The notes: generated by a model from the letters alone, not told the origin. A DNA stretch of 64,000 nt from Bradyrhizobium lablabi (GCF_018131005.1 NZ_JAFCJK010000005.1:496001-560000), one strand, 5' to 3'. Shown: positions 26,078 to 35,664, counted from the first letter of the stretch. A program made the numbers and translations.

Positions 26078-26857
26078 GTGAATCTACCAGGCGCAATCGG
26101 TAATCGCCTTCTCGCAACACTGCCGGCGGCGGACCTCGATCTTCTGAGGCCCGAATTGGAGACCGTCGCGCTCGAGCAGGACGCGGTCATCTCGCGAGCG
26201 GGTGACCAAATCGACCAGGTTTTCTTTCCACATAGCGGCGCCATCTCGCTCATGATCGAAATGGCGGATGGACGCACCGTTGCCACCGGGGTCATCGGGC
26301 GCGAGGGGGTTGTGGGCAGTCTCTCGGTGCTCGGGTCGTCACTGTCGGCCATTACCGCGCTCGTCTGCACGGCGGGCTCGGCGTCGCGGATTCCTGCGTC
26401 ACGATTCTACATGGCGTTCGGCCGCAGTCCGGCAATCCGGCAGGCGATCCGGAATCACGTCAGGGCAATGCTCATGCAGTTCCAGCTCGGTTCAGCCTGC
26501 AATGCGCTGCATCCGGTCGAAGCCCGCATGGCGCGCTGGCTGCTCCAGCTTCGCGACCGCGTCGACAGCGACGTCCTCCCGCTGACCCAGCAGGCGTTGT
26601 CGCAGATCCTCGGTGTGCGACGAACGACAGTGACGCTGCTGATGCGCAATCTGCGCGCGAGCGGCGCGATCAGGTCCGATCAACGAGGCCGGATCGAGAT
26701 CGACCGGTCGCGGCTATCTGCGGTAGCGTGCGAGTGCCACCGCGTCATGCGTCTAGAGGCCGAGGAGATCTTCTCGAACCATAAGAGCCGATCTCGCGCG
26801 GCGGCTCTGCCTGACGATCCGCGCATCCCGGAGATCGAAGCGGACGACGCGCTGTAG
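26078..26857 (+). CDS. Crp/Fnr family transcriptional regulator
   Basis: The 259-residue protein starts at GTG 26078. Residues 15-140 form a cNMP-binding-type beta-roll (VFFPHSGAISLMIEMADGRT). Residues about 150-225 hold a Crp-type winged helix with recognition region LTQQALSQILGVRRTTVTLL. The [4Fe-4S] cysteines of Fnr are absent, and the roll lacks an obvious phosphate-binding cassette for cAMP, so it may sense another signal. Such single regulators are abundant in Bradyrhizobium. No target operon is evident beside it. Confidence 0.88.
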   Translation: MNLPGAIGNRLLATLPAADLDLLRPELETVALEQDAVISRAGDQIDQVFFPHSGAISLMIEMADGRTVATGVIGREGVVGSLSVLGSSLSAITALVCTAGSASRIPASRFYMAFGRSPAIRQAIRNHVRAMLMQFQLGSACNALHPVEARMARWLLQLRDRVDSDVLPLTQQALSQILGVRRTTVTLLMRNLRASGAIRSDQRGRIEIDRSRLSAVACECHRVMRLEAEEIFSNHKSRSRAAALPDDPRIPEIEADDAL

Positions 26858-26892
26858 GAATGTTTCGGGCGTGACCATCCGCGGCGGGAGGA

Positions 26893-27072
26893 TCAAAGCT
26901 CCCGTGCGGGTCCGGACGCCGTCTCGAGCTTCGCAATCTCGCGCAGCACTTTCGCCGTCTGGCGCAACTCATTGCGCTCGGGGCCCGGCTTCAGCCGTCG
27001 TGCTTCCTTGAGAAAATCCTTGGCCTGGAGCAGCCAGGCGGACGTTTCGGTCGAGGTCTGCATGCGCGCCAT
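26893..27072 (-). CDS. Small basic helical protein (59 aa)
   Basis: The frame runs from ATG 27072 (preceded by GGAGGG at ideal distance) to TGA 26893-26895. It begins MARMQTSTETSAWLLQAKDF and holds LKEARRLKPGPERNELRQTA, an amphipathic helical pattern with many Lys/Arg and Glu. GC-rich third positions support coding. No family is recognised; similar small orphan proteins are common in rhizobia. It is 21 bases downstream of the next minus-strand gene and probably cotranscribed. Confidence 0.6.
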   Translation of the reverse strand: MARMQTSTETSAWLLQAKDFLKEARRLKPGPERNELRQTAKVLREIAKLETASGPAREL

Positions 27073-27093
27073 GGTGTCCCTCCATCGCGATCA

Positions 27094-27318
27094 TCAATGC
27101 TCTGTATCGAGGTTCAGGCGGGTGAGCCGCCGCCGCACGCCGATGCCCGGCTCATCGACCCAGGCATCCTTCGCGAACCAGGAGTGATCGGTACGGCAGA
27201 ATGGGCACCGGGTGCGCGAGAAGAACACCGCGCTGCGTCCAAAGCTTTCGCGATCAATCTTGATTCCGGTGGGAATCGCGTGCGCGGTCTGCGGACATTT
27301 GACCATGAGCATGCCCAT
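27094..27318 (-). CDS. Small protein with zinc-ribbon-like cysteines (74 aa)
   Basis: The gene starts at ATG 27318 behind GGGAGGG and encodes MGMLMVKCPQTAHAIPTGIK followed by a CPFC pair in SRTRCPFCRTDHSW. Cys8 with the CPFC pair suggests a small metal-binding fold. Its length and plan resemble short conserved hypothetical proteins of rhizobia. A longer frame from 27459 has no ribosome site. It is likely cotranscribed with the 59-residue gene downstream. Confidence 0.65.
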   Translation of the reverse strand: MGMLMVKCPQTAHAIPTGIKIDRESFGRSAVFFSRTRCPFCRTDHSWFAKDAWVDEPGIGVRRRLTRLNLDTEH

Positions 27319-28339
27319 CTGGGCCCTCCCTCGAGATTGCACCTTTTTATTTGCAGAAAGTACCGGCCGGTTGGACCCTGTAGGTGCGACCACGTTGGGG
27401 GGCATCGCACACCTGCGGCGTTGATGGAGCATGGGGCAGGGGGGCTGCATGCTCGTCACTGCGCCAGTTCCAACCGGCCGGATCCCTCCTCAATGAATCC
27501 TCGACGTGAATTGTGCGCCGTTAGCCAGCCGGCTTCGTTGAGGACCTTGGCGGAGCGCTGCCGACCGGCGCCATTTCTGTCGCCAGGTCGCATATCGCAT
27601 TGCACGAATACGTTTCGCCCAGGGCCTCGGTGATCTGTTCGGCCGCACGCGCGCGGCAACACCCGACTCGGCAGGATTCCCGGTCATGCCGGGCGCCGCG
27701 ATCGGGAAGCTCAACCACGACGTGTCGTTCATCAAGGCTGCCATTTCCCTTTCACTCAAGGCACAATTCCCTTCTCGAGCGAAAGCGTTCCTCGCAACGC
27801 TCGCGCGCGTCGCGGGAGCTGACGCTCCGTGTCCGGTTCAAATTCTGGGTAAGATTGATCCAGCCCGAGCTTACTTTGCGGAAGGAAAGCAGGACTGTCG
27901 GTTCGGTTTGCGACTCTCGCGAAGAAATTTTTTCAAAATTGTCAACCCAAACCTACGTATATTTACGGGCGCCGCTGTGCATAAGGGGGATATCGTGAGC
28001 AACCGAAAGATTCTCCCTCAGCGTAAGGTTGTGCGAGGCGCCGAGCATCGCGGCCACCCCGCCGCGAGTACCCAGGTAGTTTGCCGCAAACAACGTTCGC
28101 CGACTATCGCATAGATAGCAATCAAGATTGATACAATCGTGCGATCGAGGTTGCGACGCACTCGGCCCTGGGACGGCCATGTGCGCGGTGACTTCGGATC
28201 AAATGCGATCTCCTCGGCTCATTGGAATCATTTTCCAGCCCTGGCCCTTAGGGCGCCGCAATTTGGGATATTTTTGTGTATGCAAGAGCCGTAACATCAC
28301 ACGCCAAGAAACAAGAAAATCGAAAGTGGAGGAACGCCG
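27319..28339. other. 1-kb intergenic region, mostly noncoding
   Basis: No gene of a known family is present. The segment 27920-27970 is markedly AT-rich and promoter-like. A 39-codon frame at 27995-28114 (GTG start) has a good AAGGGGGA site but no recognisable product. A minus-strand frame (27521-27718) has plausible codon use but no ribosome site. Regulatory DNA for the alcohol-oxidation operon is expected near 28130-28330. Confidence 0.4.
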
Positions 28340-28432
28340 ATGGGTCGAACGGCGCGCTTCGTTTGGGCATCCCTCGCATCCAGATCCCGGCTAACTGAAC
28401 ATCTGCTGGACTACGGGCCGGCCGAAAAATAA
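28340..28432 (+). CDS. Possible 30-residue ORF leading the alcohol-oxidation operon
   Basis: ATG 28340 is preceded by GTGGAGG at ideal spacing, the best ribosome site in this region. The product starts MGRTARFVWASLASRSRLTE and ends in GPAEK. The stop at 28430-28432 lies 3 bases before an ATG (28436) in frame with the PCuAC gene, so coupling is likely. It lacks the Glu-x3-Tyr of the PQQ precursor PqqA. It may be a leader peptide that sets translation of the operon. Confidence 0.4.
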   Translation: MGRTARFVWASLASRSRLTEHLLDYGPAEK

Positions 28433-28507
28433 CCGATGGTCGCCCGGGCGACATCGGGTTCCGATCGCGCACGCTCGGCGCGATGCGGCCGGGTTGTGCT
28501 TGCCAGC

Positions 28508-28945
28508 ATGCCGCGGTCGCTTGCGATTGGGCTGATCGCTTTCGGACTTGCCCTCGTGCCCCATTTCGCCGCGGCGGGCGATGCCTTGCAGGTCACGAAC
28601 GCTCGCGTGCCCGCGTCGGACGAGATCGGTGTCAACCTCCCGCTGCTGATGACGATCAGGAACGAGGCCACCGAGGCGGATGCCATTCTGCGCGTCCGCT
28701 GTCCGTTTGCCAATTTCTCCGAAAGGCACACCGTCGATCGTGGCGAGGGCGCTCCCGCAATGCGTGAGGTCAGATCGATTCCGATCCCGCAGGGACAGAC
28801 GACCGACCTCAAGCGCGAGGGATATCACGTGATGCTGCTGCAGACGCGGCAGAAACTCGTCGACGGCGAGAAGTTCACATGCGTCGTCGTCTTCCAGAAG
28901 GCCGGTACCAGAGAAACGGAGGTGCAGGTTACCCGAACGCCCTGA
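28508..28945 (+). CDS. PCuAC-type periplasmic copper chaperone (DUF461)
   Basis: From ATG 28508 the 145-residue protein begins with a clean signal peptide (MPRSLAIGLIAFGLALVPHF, cleavage near AAAG). ATG 28436 in frame would add 24 residues but sits just after the upstream small ORF. The mature cupredoxin-like domain keeps a first His/Met region (ERHTVDRGEGAPAMREV), then PQGQTTDLKREGYHVMLLQ with the typical HVML. The first His-Met spacing departs somewhat from the classic family pattern. It likely delivers Cu(I) in the periplasm. It precedes the PQQ dehydrogenase and cytochrome genes. Confidence 0.75.
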   Translation: MPRSLAIGLIAFGLALVPHFAAAGDALQVTNARVPASDEIGVNLPLLMTIRNEATEADAILRVRCPFANFSERHTVDRGEGAPAMREVRSIPIPQGQTTDLKREGYHVMLLQTRQKLVDGEKFTCVVVFQKAGTRETEVQVTRTP

Positions 28946-29050
28946 TCGCGACAGCGGACCTTTGGCCCGCTGGAGGAGGCTTTCCAAGCCGAACGCCCGG
29001 ATGTGCCGGACGCTCGAAACAACAAGAACTTGTCAAGGAGGACATTGATC

Positions 29051-30838
29051 ATGGAGCGCTTATCAGGCCACGCAAGAGTCTCCTCGCGAGCACGGCTGCT
29101 CGCCGTCGTCGTTGCCGCCGGAGGCATACTGGCCGTGACGCCGGTCTCCGCGGCCGACGAGGTCACCCAGGACCGTCTGCTCAATCCCGGCAAGGAGGCA
29201 GGCAACTGGATTCATCATCACCAGAACTACTCCGCGCATCGCTTCTCCAGCCTGAAGGAGATCAACCGCGATACGGTGAAGAACCTGAAGGTCGCCTGGA
29301 CCATGCATCTCGGCGGCATCGAGCCCGGGGGCATCTGGAGCCATGGCGGACTGGAAGGCACGCCGATCGCCGAAAACGGCTTCCTCTACGTCACCGACGG
29401 CTGGGGCTCCGTCTACAAGATCGATGCGCATGGCGGGCGCGGTACGCTGGCCTGGAAGATGGATCCCAAGACCGACCGCGACTGGGCCGGCGCTGTGGCG
29501 TGCTGCGGCGTCGACAATCGCGGCGTCGCATTGTGGGGTGATCTGGTGATCTCCCACACGCTCGATGGCCGCTTGATCGCGACCAACAAGGAAACCGGGC
29601 AGGTTGCCTGGCAGCGCAACGTGGCCGATCCCGACAAGGGCGAAGTGATCACCGGCGCGCCGCTGATCGTCAAGGACATGGCGATCACAGGGGTGGCCGG
29701 CGCCGAATACGGCATCCGCGGCTGGATCGCCGCGACCGACCTCAAAACGCAGAAGGAAGTCTGGCGCACCCATACCATTCCAGGCAAGGGGGAGCCGGGC
29801 AGTGAGACCTGGAAGGATGCCAATAATTCGGCGGCCGCCGGCGGCGGTTCGACTTGGGTGACAGGCAGCTACGATCCCTCGACGGACACCATCGTCTGGG
29901 GCGTCGGCAACCCGGGACCGGACTGGGACAATGCGTACCGGCCGGGCGACAACCTGTACACCGACAGCTCGCTGGGGCTGGACGCCACGACCGGCAAGAT
30001 CAAGTGGCATTATCAGCACACGCCGAATGATCCCTACGACTACGACAGCGTCGCGGAGAACGTGCTGGTCGATATCCCCGGTCCCAGCGGTCCGCTCAAG
30101 CTTGCGCTCGAGGCCGACCGCAACGGCTTTGCCTATGCGATCGACCGCTCCAACGGCAAGTTCGTCTGGGGCCTTCCGTTCGTAAAGAAGGTCACATGGA
30201 CCAAGGGGCTCGATGCCGAGACGGGTAAGCCGATCGAGTATGACTCGAGCAAGCAGGTGCAGACCTACGTCGCGTCGGTGACACCGAGCCGCACCAACAT
30301 GGAAACCGACATCTGTCCGGGCAACATGGGCGGCAAGAACTGGCCGCCGACGGCGTACAATCCGGACCTGAAGCTCTGGTACATCCCTGTCATCGAGAGC
30401 TGCAACCGCATCAAGGTCGAGGTCGCGACTCCCGACAAGCTGAAGCCGCGCGAATTCTGGACCGGCGGCGGCCCTAGCCAGCCGTTCACGATCACCGGCA
30501 GCGTGACGGCGATCGACGTCACCACCGGCAAGGTCGCCGGCAAGATGGAAACGCCGTTCCCGAACCTCGGCGGCATCCTCGCAACTCCCGAGCTCGTCTT
30601 CTCCGGTCAGCCCTCCGGAGAAGTGATGGCGCTTGATGCGAAGACGTTGCAGAAGCTCTGGGAGTTCAACACCGGCGGCGGCGTCAACGCCCCGCCGATG
30701 ACCTTCTCGGTCGACGGCAAGCAGTACGTCGCCATTCTGGTCGGCCTCGGCGGCGCCTGGGACAAGTGGTTCATCGACGCGACGCCCGAGCTGAAGAAGA
30801 TTCAGCCGGGATCGATGCTCTACGTGTTCGCGCTCTGA
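29051..30838 (+). CDS. PQQ-dependent alcohol dehydrogenase, predicted lanthanide-type
   Basis: The 595-residue periplasmic quinoprotein starts at ATG 29051 after AAGGAGG and has a signal peptide ending near VSAAD (residue 35). It is an eight-bladed propeller with the vicinal disulfide Cys151-Cys152 near PQQ. Metal ligands are Glu219 (GAEYGIRG), Asn287 (VGNPGPDW) and catalytic Asp330 (TPNDPYDYDSV). Asp332, two residues after the catalytic Asp, is the extra ligand that marks lanthanide-dependent enzymes (XoxF/ExaF type); calcium enzymes have Ala or Ser there. No heme domain is fused, so electrons pass to a separate cytochrome, encoded next. PQQ synthesis genes are not in the window. The substrate alcohol cannot be told. 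Confidence 0.93.
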   Translation: MERLSGHARVSSRARLLAVVVAAGGILAVTPVSAADEVTQDRLLNPGKEAGNWIHHHQNYSAHRFSSLKEINRDTVKNLKVAWTMHLGGIEPGGIWSHGGLEGTPIAENGFLYVTDGWGSVYKIDAHGGRGTLAWKMDPKTDRDWAGAVACCGVDNRGVALWGDLVISHTLDGRLIATNKETGQVAWQRNVADPDKGEVITGAPLIVKDMAITGVAGAEYGIRGWIAATDLKTQKEVWRTHTIPGKGEPGSETWKDANNSAAAGGGSTWVTGSYDPSTDTIVWGVGNPGPDWDNAYRPGDNLYTDSSLGLDATTGKIKWHYQHTPNDPYDYDSVAENVLVDIPGPSGPLKLALEADRNGFAYAIDRSNGKFVWGLPFVKKVTWTKGLDAETGKPIEYDSSKQVQTYVASVTPSRTNMETDICPGNMGGKNWPPTAYNPDLKLWYIPVIESCNRIKVEVATPDKLKPREFWTGGGPSQPFTITGSVTAIDVTTGKVAGKMETPFPNLGGILATPELVFSGQPSGEVMALDAKTLQKLWEFNTGGGVNAPPMTFSVDGKQYVAILVGLGGAWDKWFIDATPELKKIQPGSMLYVFAL

Positions 30839-30850
30839 GACCCATGACAA

Positions 30851-30879
30851 AGGAGGGCCCGCAAAGGCCGGGCCCTCCT
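30851..30879 (+). terminator. Strong hairpin between dehydrogenase and cytochrome genes
   Basis: AGGAGGGCCC (30851-30860) and GGGCCCTCCT (30870-30879) form a perfect 10-bp GC-rich stem with a 9-base loop, 12 bases after the dehydrogenase stop. No T-tract follows, so it may stabilise the upstream mRNA or partly terminate. Either would lower cytochrome expression relative to the dehydrogenase. Confidence 0.6.
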
Positions 30880-30895
30880 GCCTCCTCAACAAGAG

Positions 30896-31474
30896 ATGGA
30901 AATGATGAGCTTCAAATCAGCTCGGACGGCGGCGTCGATGCTGCTCGCAAGCGTCGTTGCGCTCAATCTTTCGATGCCGGGCGTGGCCTACGGCCAGTCG
31001 TCGCAGGCGCCGGCGTCCGATCCGACCAGTGCCGGCAAGGCGGTTTTCGCCAAAGCCAATTGCATGGGCTGCCACAAATGGCACGGCAATGGCGGCGGCG
31101 GGTATGGCGGTGACGCGCTGTCGCTGCGCAAGACCGAGCTGACGCGGGAGCAGATCATCGAAACGGTCAGCTGCGGACGGCCGGGCACCGGCATGCCGTT
31201 CTTCATGCGCGGCGCCTATGACGAGACCAAATGTCACGGCATGAATCGGCGGGAGGCGAGCGCGCAAATGCCGCCCGAAGGGGGCACCTTCCTGCGAACG
31301 AAAGATGTCGAGGCGGTCGCCGACTATGTGATCGCGCACATCAAGGGCGCCGGCGAGCCGACCTACGCCGAGTGCGTTGCCTTCTTCTCCAATACGTCAC
31401 GGGTCTGCGACATCTACAAGACACAGGCACAGAAGCCGGAGGACGCAGCCGTCGGCGCTGCGAGAAGCCAATGA
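30896..31474 (+). CDS. Periplasmic c-type cytochrome partner of the PQQ dehydrogenase
   Basis: The 192-residue protein has a signal peptide (cleavage near AYG, residue 33) and one heme motif CMGCH followed by KWHGNGGGGYGGDALSLRKT. A Met candidate for the distal ligand lies in TGMPFF. Extra cysteines in the C-terminal part could form disulfides. Starts at 30896, 30902 and 30905 are all possible. Its place right after the PQQ dehydrogenase implies it accepts the electrons, as XoxG/MxaG-type cytochromes do, although it resembles these only in role. Confidence 0.88.
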   Translation: MEMMSFKSARTAASMLLASVVALNLSMPGVAYGQSSQAPASDPTSAGKAVFAKANCMGCHKWHGNGGGGYGGDALSLRKTELTREQIIETVSCGRPGTGMPFFMRGAYDETKCHGMNRREASAQMPPEGGTFLRTKDVEAVADYVIAHIKGAGEPTYAECVAFFSNTSRVCDIYKTQAQKPEDAAVGAARSQ

Positions 31475-32115
31475 TACGCAGGCTGAGGCTTTCAGGGATT
31501 GCCGCCGTCGTTCTCGTCGCCTTGCAGGTGCTCGCGGGCGCTCCCGCGCATGTCGAGGAACTCAGCGGCAATGATCTGCGCGACATCCGTCTTGGAATGG
31601 CCGCGAGTGATTTGCCGGAAGCCGGTTATGTCGGCTTCTACTGTGCGACAGACACCGGCCATCTCCTGGCCGGCTGGAGCAAGTGGCGCGACTGTCCGCC
31701 CGACGCGAACGGGATGCGCGCGATCCGGTTCGGATACGATCCTGCGACCAGCCGCGACGGCACGATGGTGGCGGGACACCCGGCGATACTCACGTTGTTG
31801 ATCGACGACACCGGCCATGTCGCCGGCCTGCAGATCGTGACCGATCCGAAGGCGCGGCTCTATATCCGCAAGAAAGCCTTTCTCCTGGGAATGCAGGCCC
31901 GGTCGCGCTACGGCGCCGAGGGCTGGGCATGCAGCGAAGGTCAACCCGGCGCGGGCGACCAGCCGGTCGGCGGCGTCTATCTCAGGGAACGCTGCACCAA
32001 GACGGTCGACGGCCGCTCGCTCACGGTCGAGCGCAGGCTATTCCGCCGGGCCGATCAGGACCTCAAGGATTTCGTCGACGAGACGCGGATCAGCATTTTG
32101 CGGGCAAGGAACTAA
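31471..32115 (+). CDS. Secreted protein of unknown function in the alcohol-oxidation operon
   Basis: The start ATG overlaps the cytochrome stop by ATGA, so it is translationally coupled to it. The 214-residue protein has a signal peptide (about residues 1-28). The mature part has four Cys (FYCATDTGH, WRDCPPD, GWACSEGQ, RERCTKT), likely two disulfides, and a beta-rich pattern. I do not recognise a family. By position it may be an assembly, stability or binding partner of the dehydrogenase or cytochrome; this rests on context only. Confidence 0.75.
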   Translation: MIRRLRLSGIAAVVLVALQVLAGAPAHVEELSGNDLRDIRLGMAASDLPEAGYVGFYCATDTGHLLAGWSKWRDCPPDANGMRAIRFGYDPATSRDGTMVAGHPAILTLLIDDTGHVAGLQIVTDPKARLYIRKKAFLLGMQARSRYGAEGWACSEGQPGAGDQPVGGVYLRERCTKTVDGRSLTVERRLFRRADQDLKDFVDETRISILRARN

Positions 32116-32240
32116 AGCGTGATCCGGAAGAGTGCGTAACGGTTTTCCCTTGCGACAAACGCGAAGCATTTGCGCGGAGATCATGCGCAAACGACAAGGT
32201 AAAGCGCGATGATGCTTCATCCTGATCTCATTGCGCGTTA
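32114..32240. repeat. Dispersed repeat, GTGATCCGGAAGAGTG type, copy A
   Basis: This element has a clear second copy at 50633-50737. Shared words in order are TGATCCGGAA, CGGTTTTCC, GATCATGCGCAAACGACAAG, TAAAGCGCGAT and GCTTCATCCTGATCTCAT. Copy A starts within the last codons of the preceding gene. Both copies lie between gene ends, as expected for a small nonautonomous palindromic element. Confidence 0.75.
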
Positions 32241-32273
32241 ACTAGCGGCGGCGCCGGTGCAAGGCGGCGTTCG

Positions 32274-32308
32274 TCCAAACAAAAACCCCGGCATCGCCGC
32301 CGGGGTTT
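32274..32308 (-). terminator. Rho-independent terminator of groESL
   Basis: Arms AAACCCCGGC (32283-32292) and GCCGGGGTTT (32299-32308) form a perfect 10-bp stem with a 6-base loop. Read on the minus strand the stem is followed by TTTTTGTTT. It lies about 30 bases past the groEL stop. Confidence 0.85.
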
Positions 32309-32339
32309 CGCATTTTCTGGATCGCTGGAAAGCGGGACC

Positions 32340-33980
<1,641 letters not shown>

Positions 33981-34024
33981 CTGAGTTGTTCCTTGAGAGA
34001 TTTACCTGGGAGGGAAAGAGGCGC

Positions 34025-34339
34025 TCAAGCGGCCTTCTTCTTGGAAGCGGGAACGTCGAGGACGCCCATGATGTCGCTTTCCTTCATGATCAACAGGTCT
34101 TCACCGTCGATCTTGACCTCGGTGCCGGACCACTTGCCGAACAGCACGCGGTCGCCCACCTTGAGGTCGATCGGGATCAGCTTGCCAGCTTCGTCGCGGC
34201 CGCCCGGGCCGACGGCGATGACTTCGCCCTGGGAGGGCTTTTCCTTGGCAGTGTCCGGGATGATGATGCCGCCAGCGGTCTTCTCTTCGGCGTCGATGCG
34301 CTTGACCACGACGCGGTCGTGAAGCGGACGGAATTTCAT
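34025..34339 (-). CDS. groES: Co-chaperonin GroES (Cpn10)
   Basis: The 104-residue protein begins MKFRPLHDRVVVKRIDAEEK and carries the mobile loop EKTAGGIIIPDTAKEKPSQ. GDRVLFGKWSGTEVKIDGED follows near the C-terminus. It caps GroEL and is the first gene of the operon. A GGAGGA site precedes the ATG at 34339, and the CIRCE operator lies 46-72 bases upstream. Confidence 0.98.
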   Translation of the reverse strand: MKFRPLHDRVVVKRIDAEEKTAGGIIIPDTAKEKPSQGEVIAVGPGGRDEAGKLIPIDLKVGDRVLFGKWSGTEVKIDGEDLLIMKESDIMGVLDVPASKKKAA

Positions 34340-34384
34340 GCAGTCCTCCTAAACATTTGCAGATGTTGTCGAATTTTTGGAGTG

Positions 34385-34411
34385 TTAGCAGTCTGGACTA
34401 CCGAGTGCTAG
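34385..34411 (-). promoter_or_regulatory. CIRCE operator (HrcA site) of groESL
   Basis: On the minus strand the site reads CTAGCACTC-N9-GACTGCTAA against the consensus TTAGCACTC-N9-GAGTGCTAA. One mismatch lies in each arm and spacing is exact. HrcA should repress groESL here until heat or unfolded protein titrates GroEL. Confidence 0.88.
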
Positions 34412-34724
34412 TCCAGCCGCGCTGGAGATAGGCCACTCCCGGCTCGCCGGCAAGGGCTTCTAGCAGAAAAATTGGCACTCAGAGCAGATGGTTGCCAGCA
34501 TCGCCGGTCATCCTTAACGGCACCCGACGAACCTGCCGACCCCGTATTAGCACGTGCGGTAAGCTGCTGCTAACGCGCGAAATTTCAACAACTCATTAAA
34601 CATTTGGGCTTGTGATGGGTTAGTCGCGTGCGTCACATTTCAATCATGTGAGTGCATCTATTGCCGGCGTGGCCCCGGCACGTCGGCCACCTCGCGCAAA
34701 TGCGCTCCGTCACAGGAGGTTGGC

Positions 34725-35015
34725 ATGGTCTCGCGAGTTGGTCGGGTAGTTTCCGACGATTTCCGGAAGCAGTTGCTGGGGTACGGGCTGACGACGGCGC
34801 AAATCCTTTACCGGATGCCGGATCATCCCTCGTTACTGCAGACCTATGTCTGGCAGAACTACGATCTCTTCCCGAAATTTCCGGCGCTTCAGGATTTCCT
34901 CGCGTTCTGGCAGGAGAAGCTCGAGGGCCCGCTGTTTTCGGTCACGGTGGCGCATTCCAAGCTCATCAAGCCGGCCGAACTGCGCGCTGTCGACGGCGTC
35001 TTCCGGCTGCACTGA
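34725..35015 (+). CDS. usg: Usg family protein
   Basis: The 96-residue protein starts at ATG 34725 behind ACAGGAGG. The sequence LGYGLTTAQILYRMPDHPSL, then QTYVWQNYDLFPKFPALQ and a C-terminal HSKLIKPAELRAVDG, matches the short Usg family of alphaproteobacteria. The family is named after a gene upstream of a trp locus; function is unknown. It lies alone here, 309 bases from the CIRCE box. Confidence 0.8.
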   Translation: MVSRVGRVVSDDFRKQLLGYGLTTAQILYRMPDHPSLLQTYVWQNYDLFPKFPALQDFLAFWQEKLEGPLFSVTVAHSKLIKPAELRAVDGVFRLH

Positions 35016-35112
35016 GGCATCAGGCCTGATTGCCGCTGCGCCCGACTGTGGATAACCTCGCGCAGGTCGCGTCCGCGCCTCGCGGACGCCCGCACGATCA
35101 GGGAGGTCGGCA

Positions 35113-35655
35113 ATGGCAAAACAAAAGGCGACATCAAGACCTTCGGCCAAGACCGCGGTGAGGAAGAAGTGGACGGGACATCTGACCGCCGACAAATCCA
35201 CCGCGCGCAAGACCATCAAGTCCAAGGGGCGCGTCTCGACGACGAAGGCGAAGACGCCGAAAGCGCGGCCGAAGCAGCGCATCGCCATCAGCCATCACCG
35301 CGAAGAGGATTTCAAGTGCGATGGCCTGCGCGCCTACGCGCAGTATCGCGACCTCGGCATCGCGGACGCCACCCATGGTCTGGCGCGGGCGCATGTGATC
35401 CGGCTGGTGGGGCCGTGCAATCCGGAGGAAGTCTCGAAGCTGCACTACCACGATGTCGAGTTTCAGATGGTCTACGTGCTCAAGGGTTGGGTGAAGACCT
35501 ATATGGAAGGCGTTGGCGAGACGATGTTCCAGGTTGGCAGCGCCTGGACACAGCCACCCAGGATCCGGCACCTGATCATGGATTATTCTGATGACGTCGA
35601 ACTGCTCGAAGTGATCCTGCCGGCGGAGTTCAAGACGGTGGAGCTGACGACGTAG
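35113..35655 (+). CDS. Cupin-domain protein with Lys/Arg-rich N-terminus
   Basis: The 180-residue protein has a 55-residue basic, Thr/Ser/Lys-rich tail with little order, then a single cupin barrel (about 65-175). The metal-type motif lies in KLHYHDVEFQMVYVLKGWVK, with a second half GSAWTQPPRIRHLIMDYS. A GGGAGG site precedes ATG 35113. The function of the barrel is unknown. The tail resembles histone-like or nucleic-acid-binding basic tails, so nucleoid or RNA contact is possible. Confidence 0.8.
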   Translation: MAKQKATSRPSAKTAVRKKWTGHLTADKSTARKTIKSKGRVSTTKAKTPKARPKQRIAISHHREEDFKCDGLRAYAQYRDLGIADATHGLARAHVIRLVGPCNPEEVSKLHYHDVEFQMVYVLKGWVKTYMEGVGETMFQVGSAWTQPPRIRHLIMDYSDDVELLEVILPAEFKTVELTT

Positions 35656-35664
35656 TCCTCACCG

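Noticed and set aside
27521..27718. Minus-strand 65-residue frame with plausible codon use
   Set aside because: No ribosome site before its GTG/ATG and no recognisable pattern; kept only as a remark in the intergenic entry.
28340..28432. PqqA precursor peptide
   Set aside because: Length fits, but the Glu-x3-Tyr pair needed for PQQ formation is missing and no pqqB-E genes follow.
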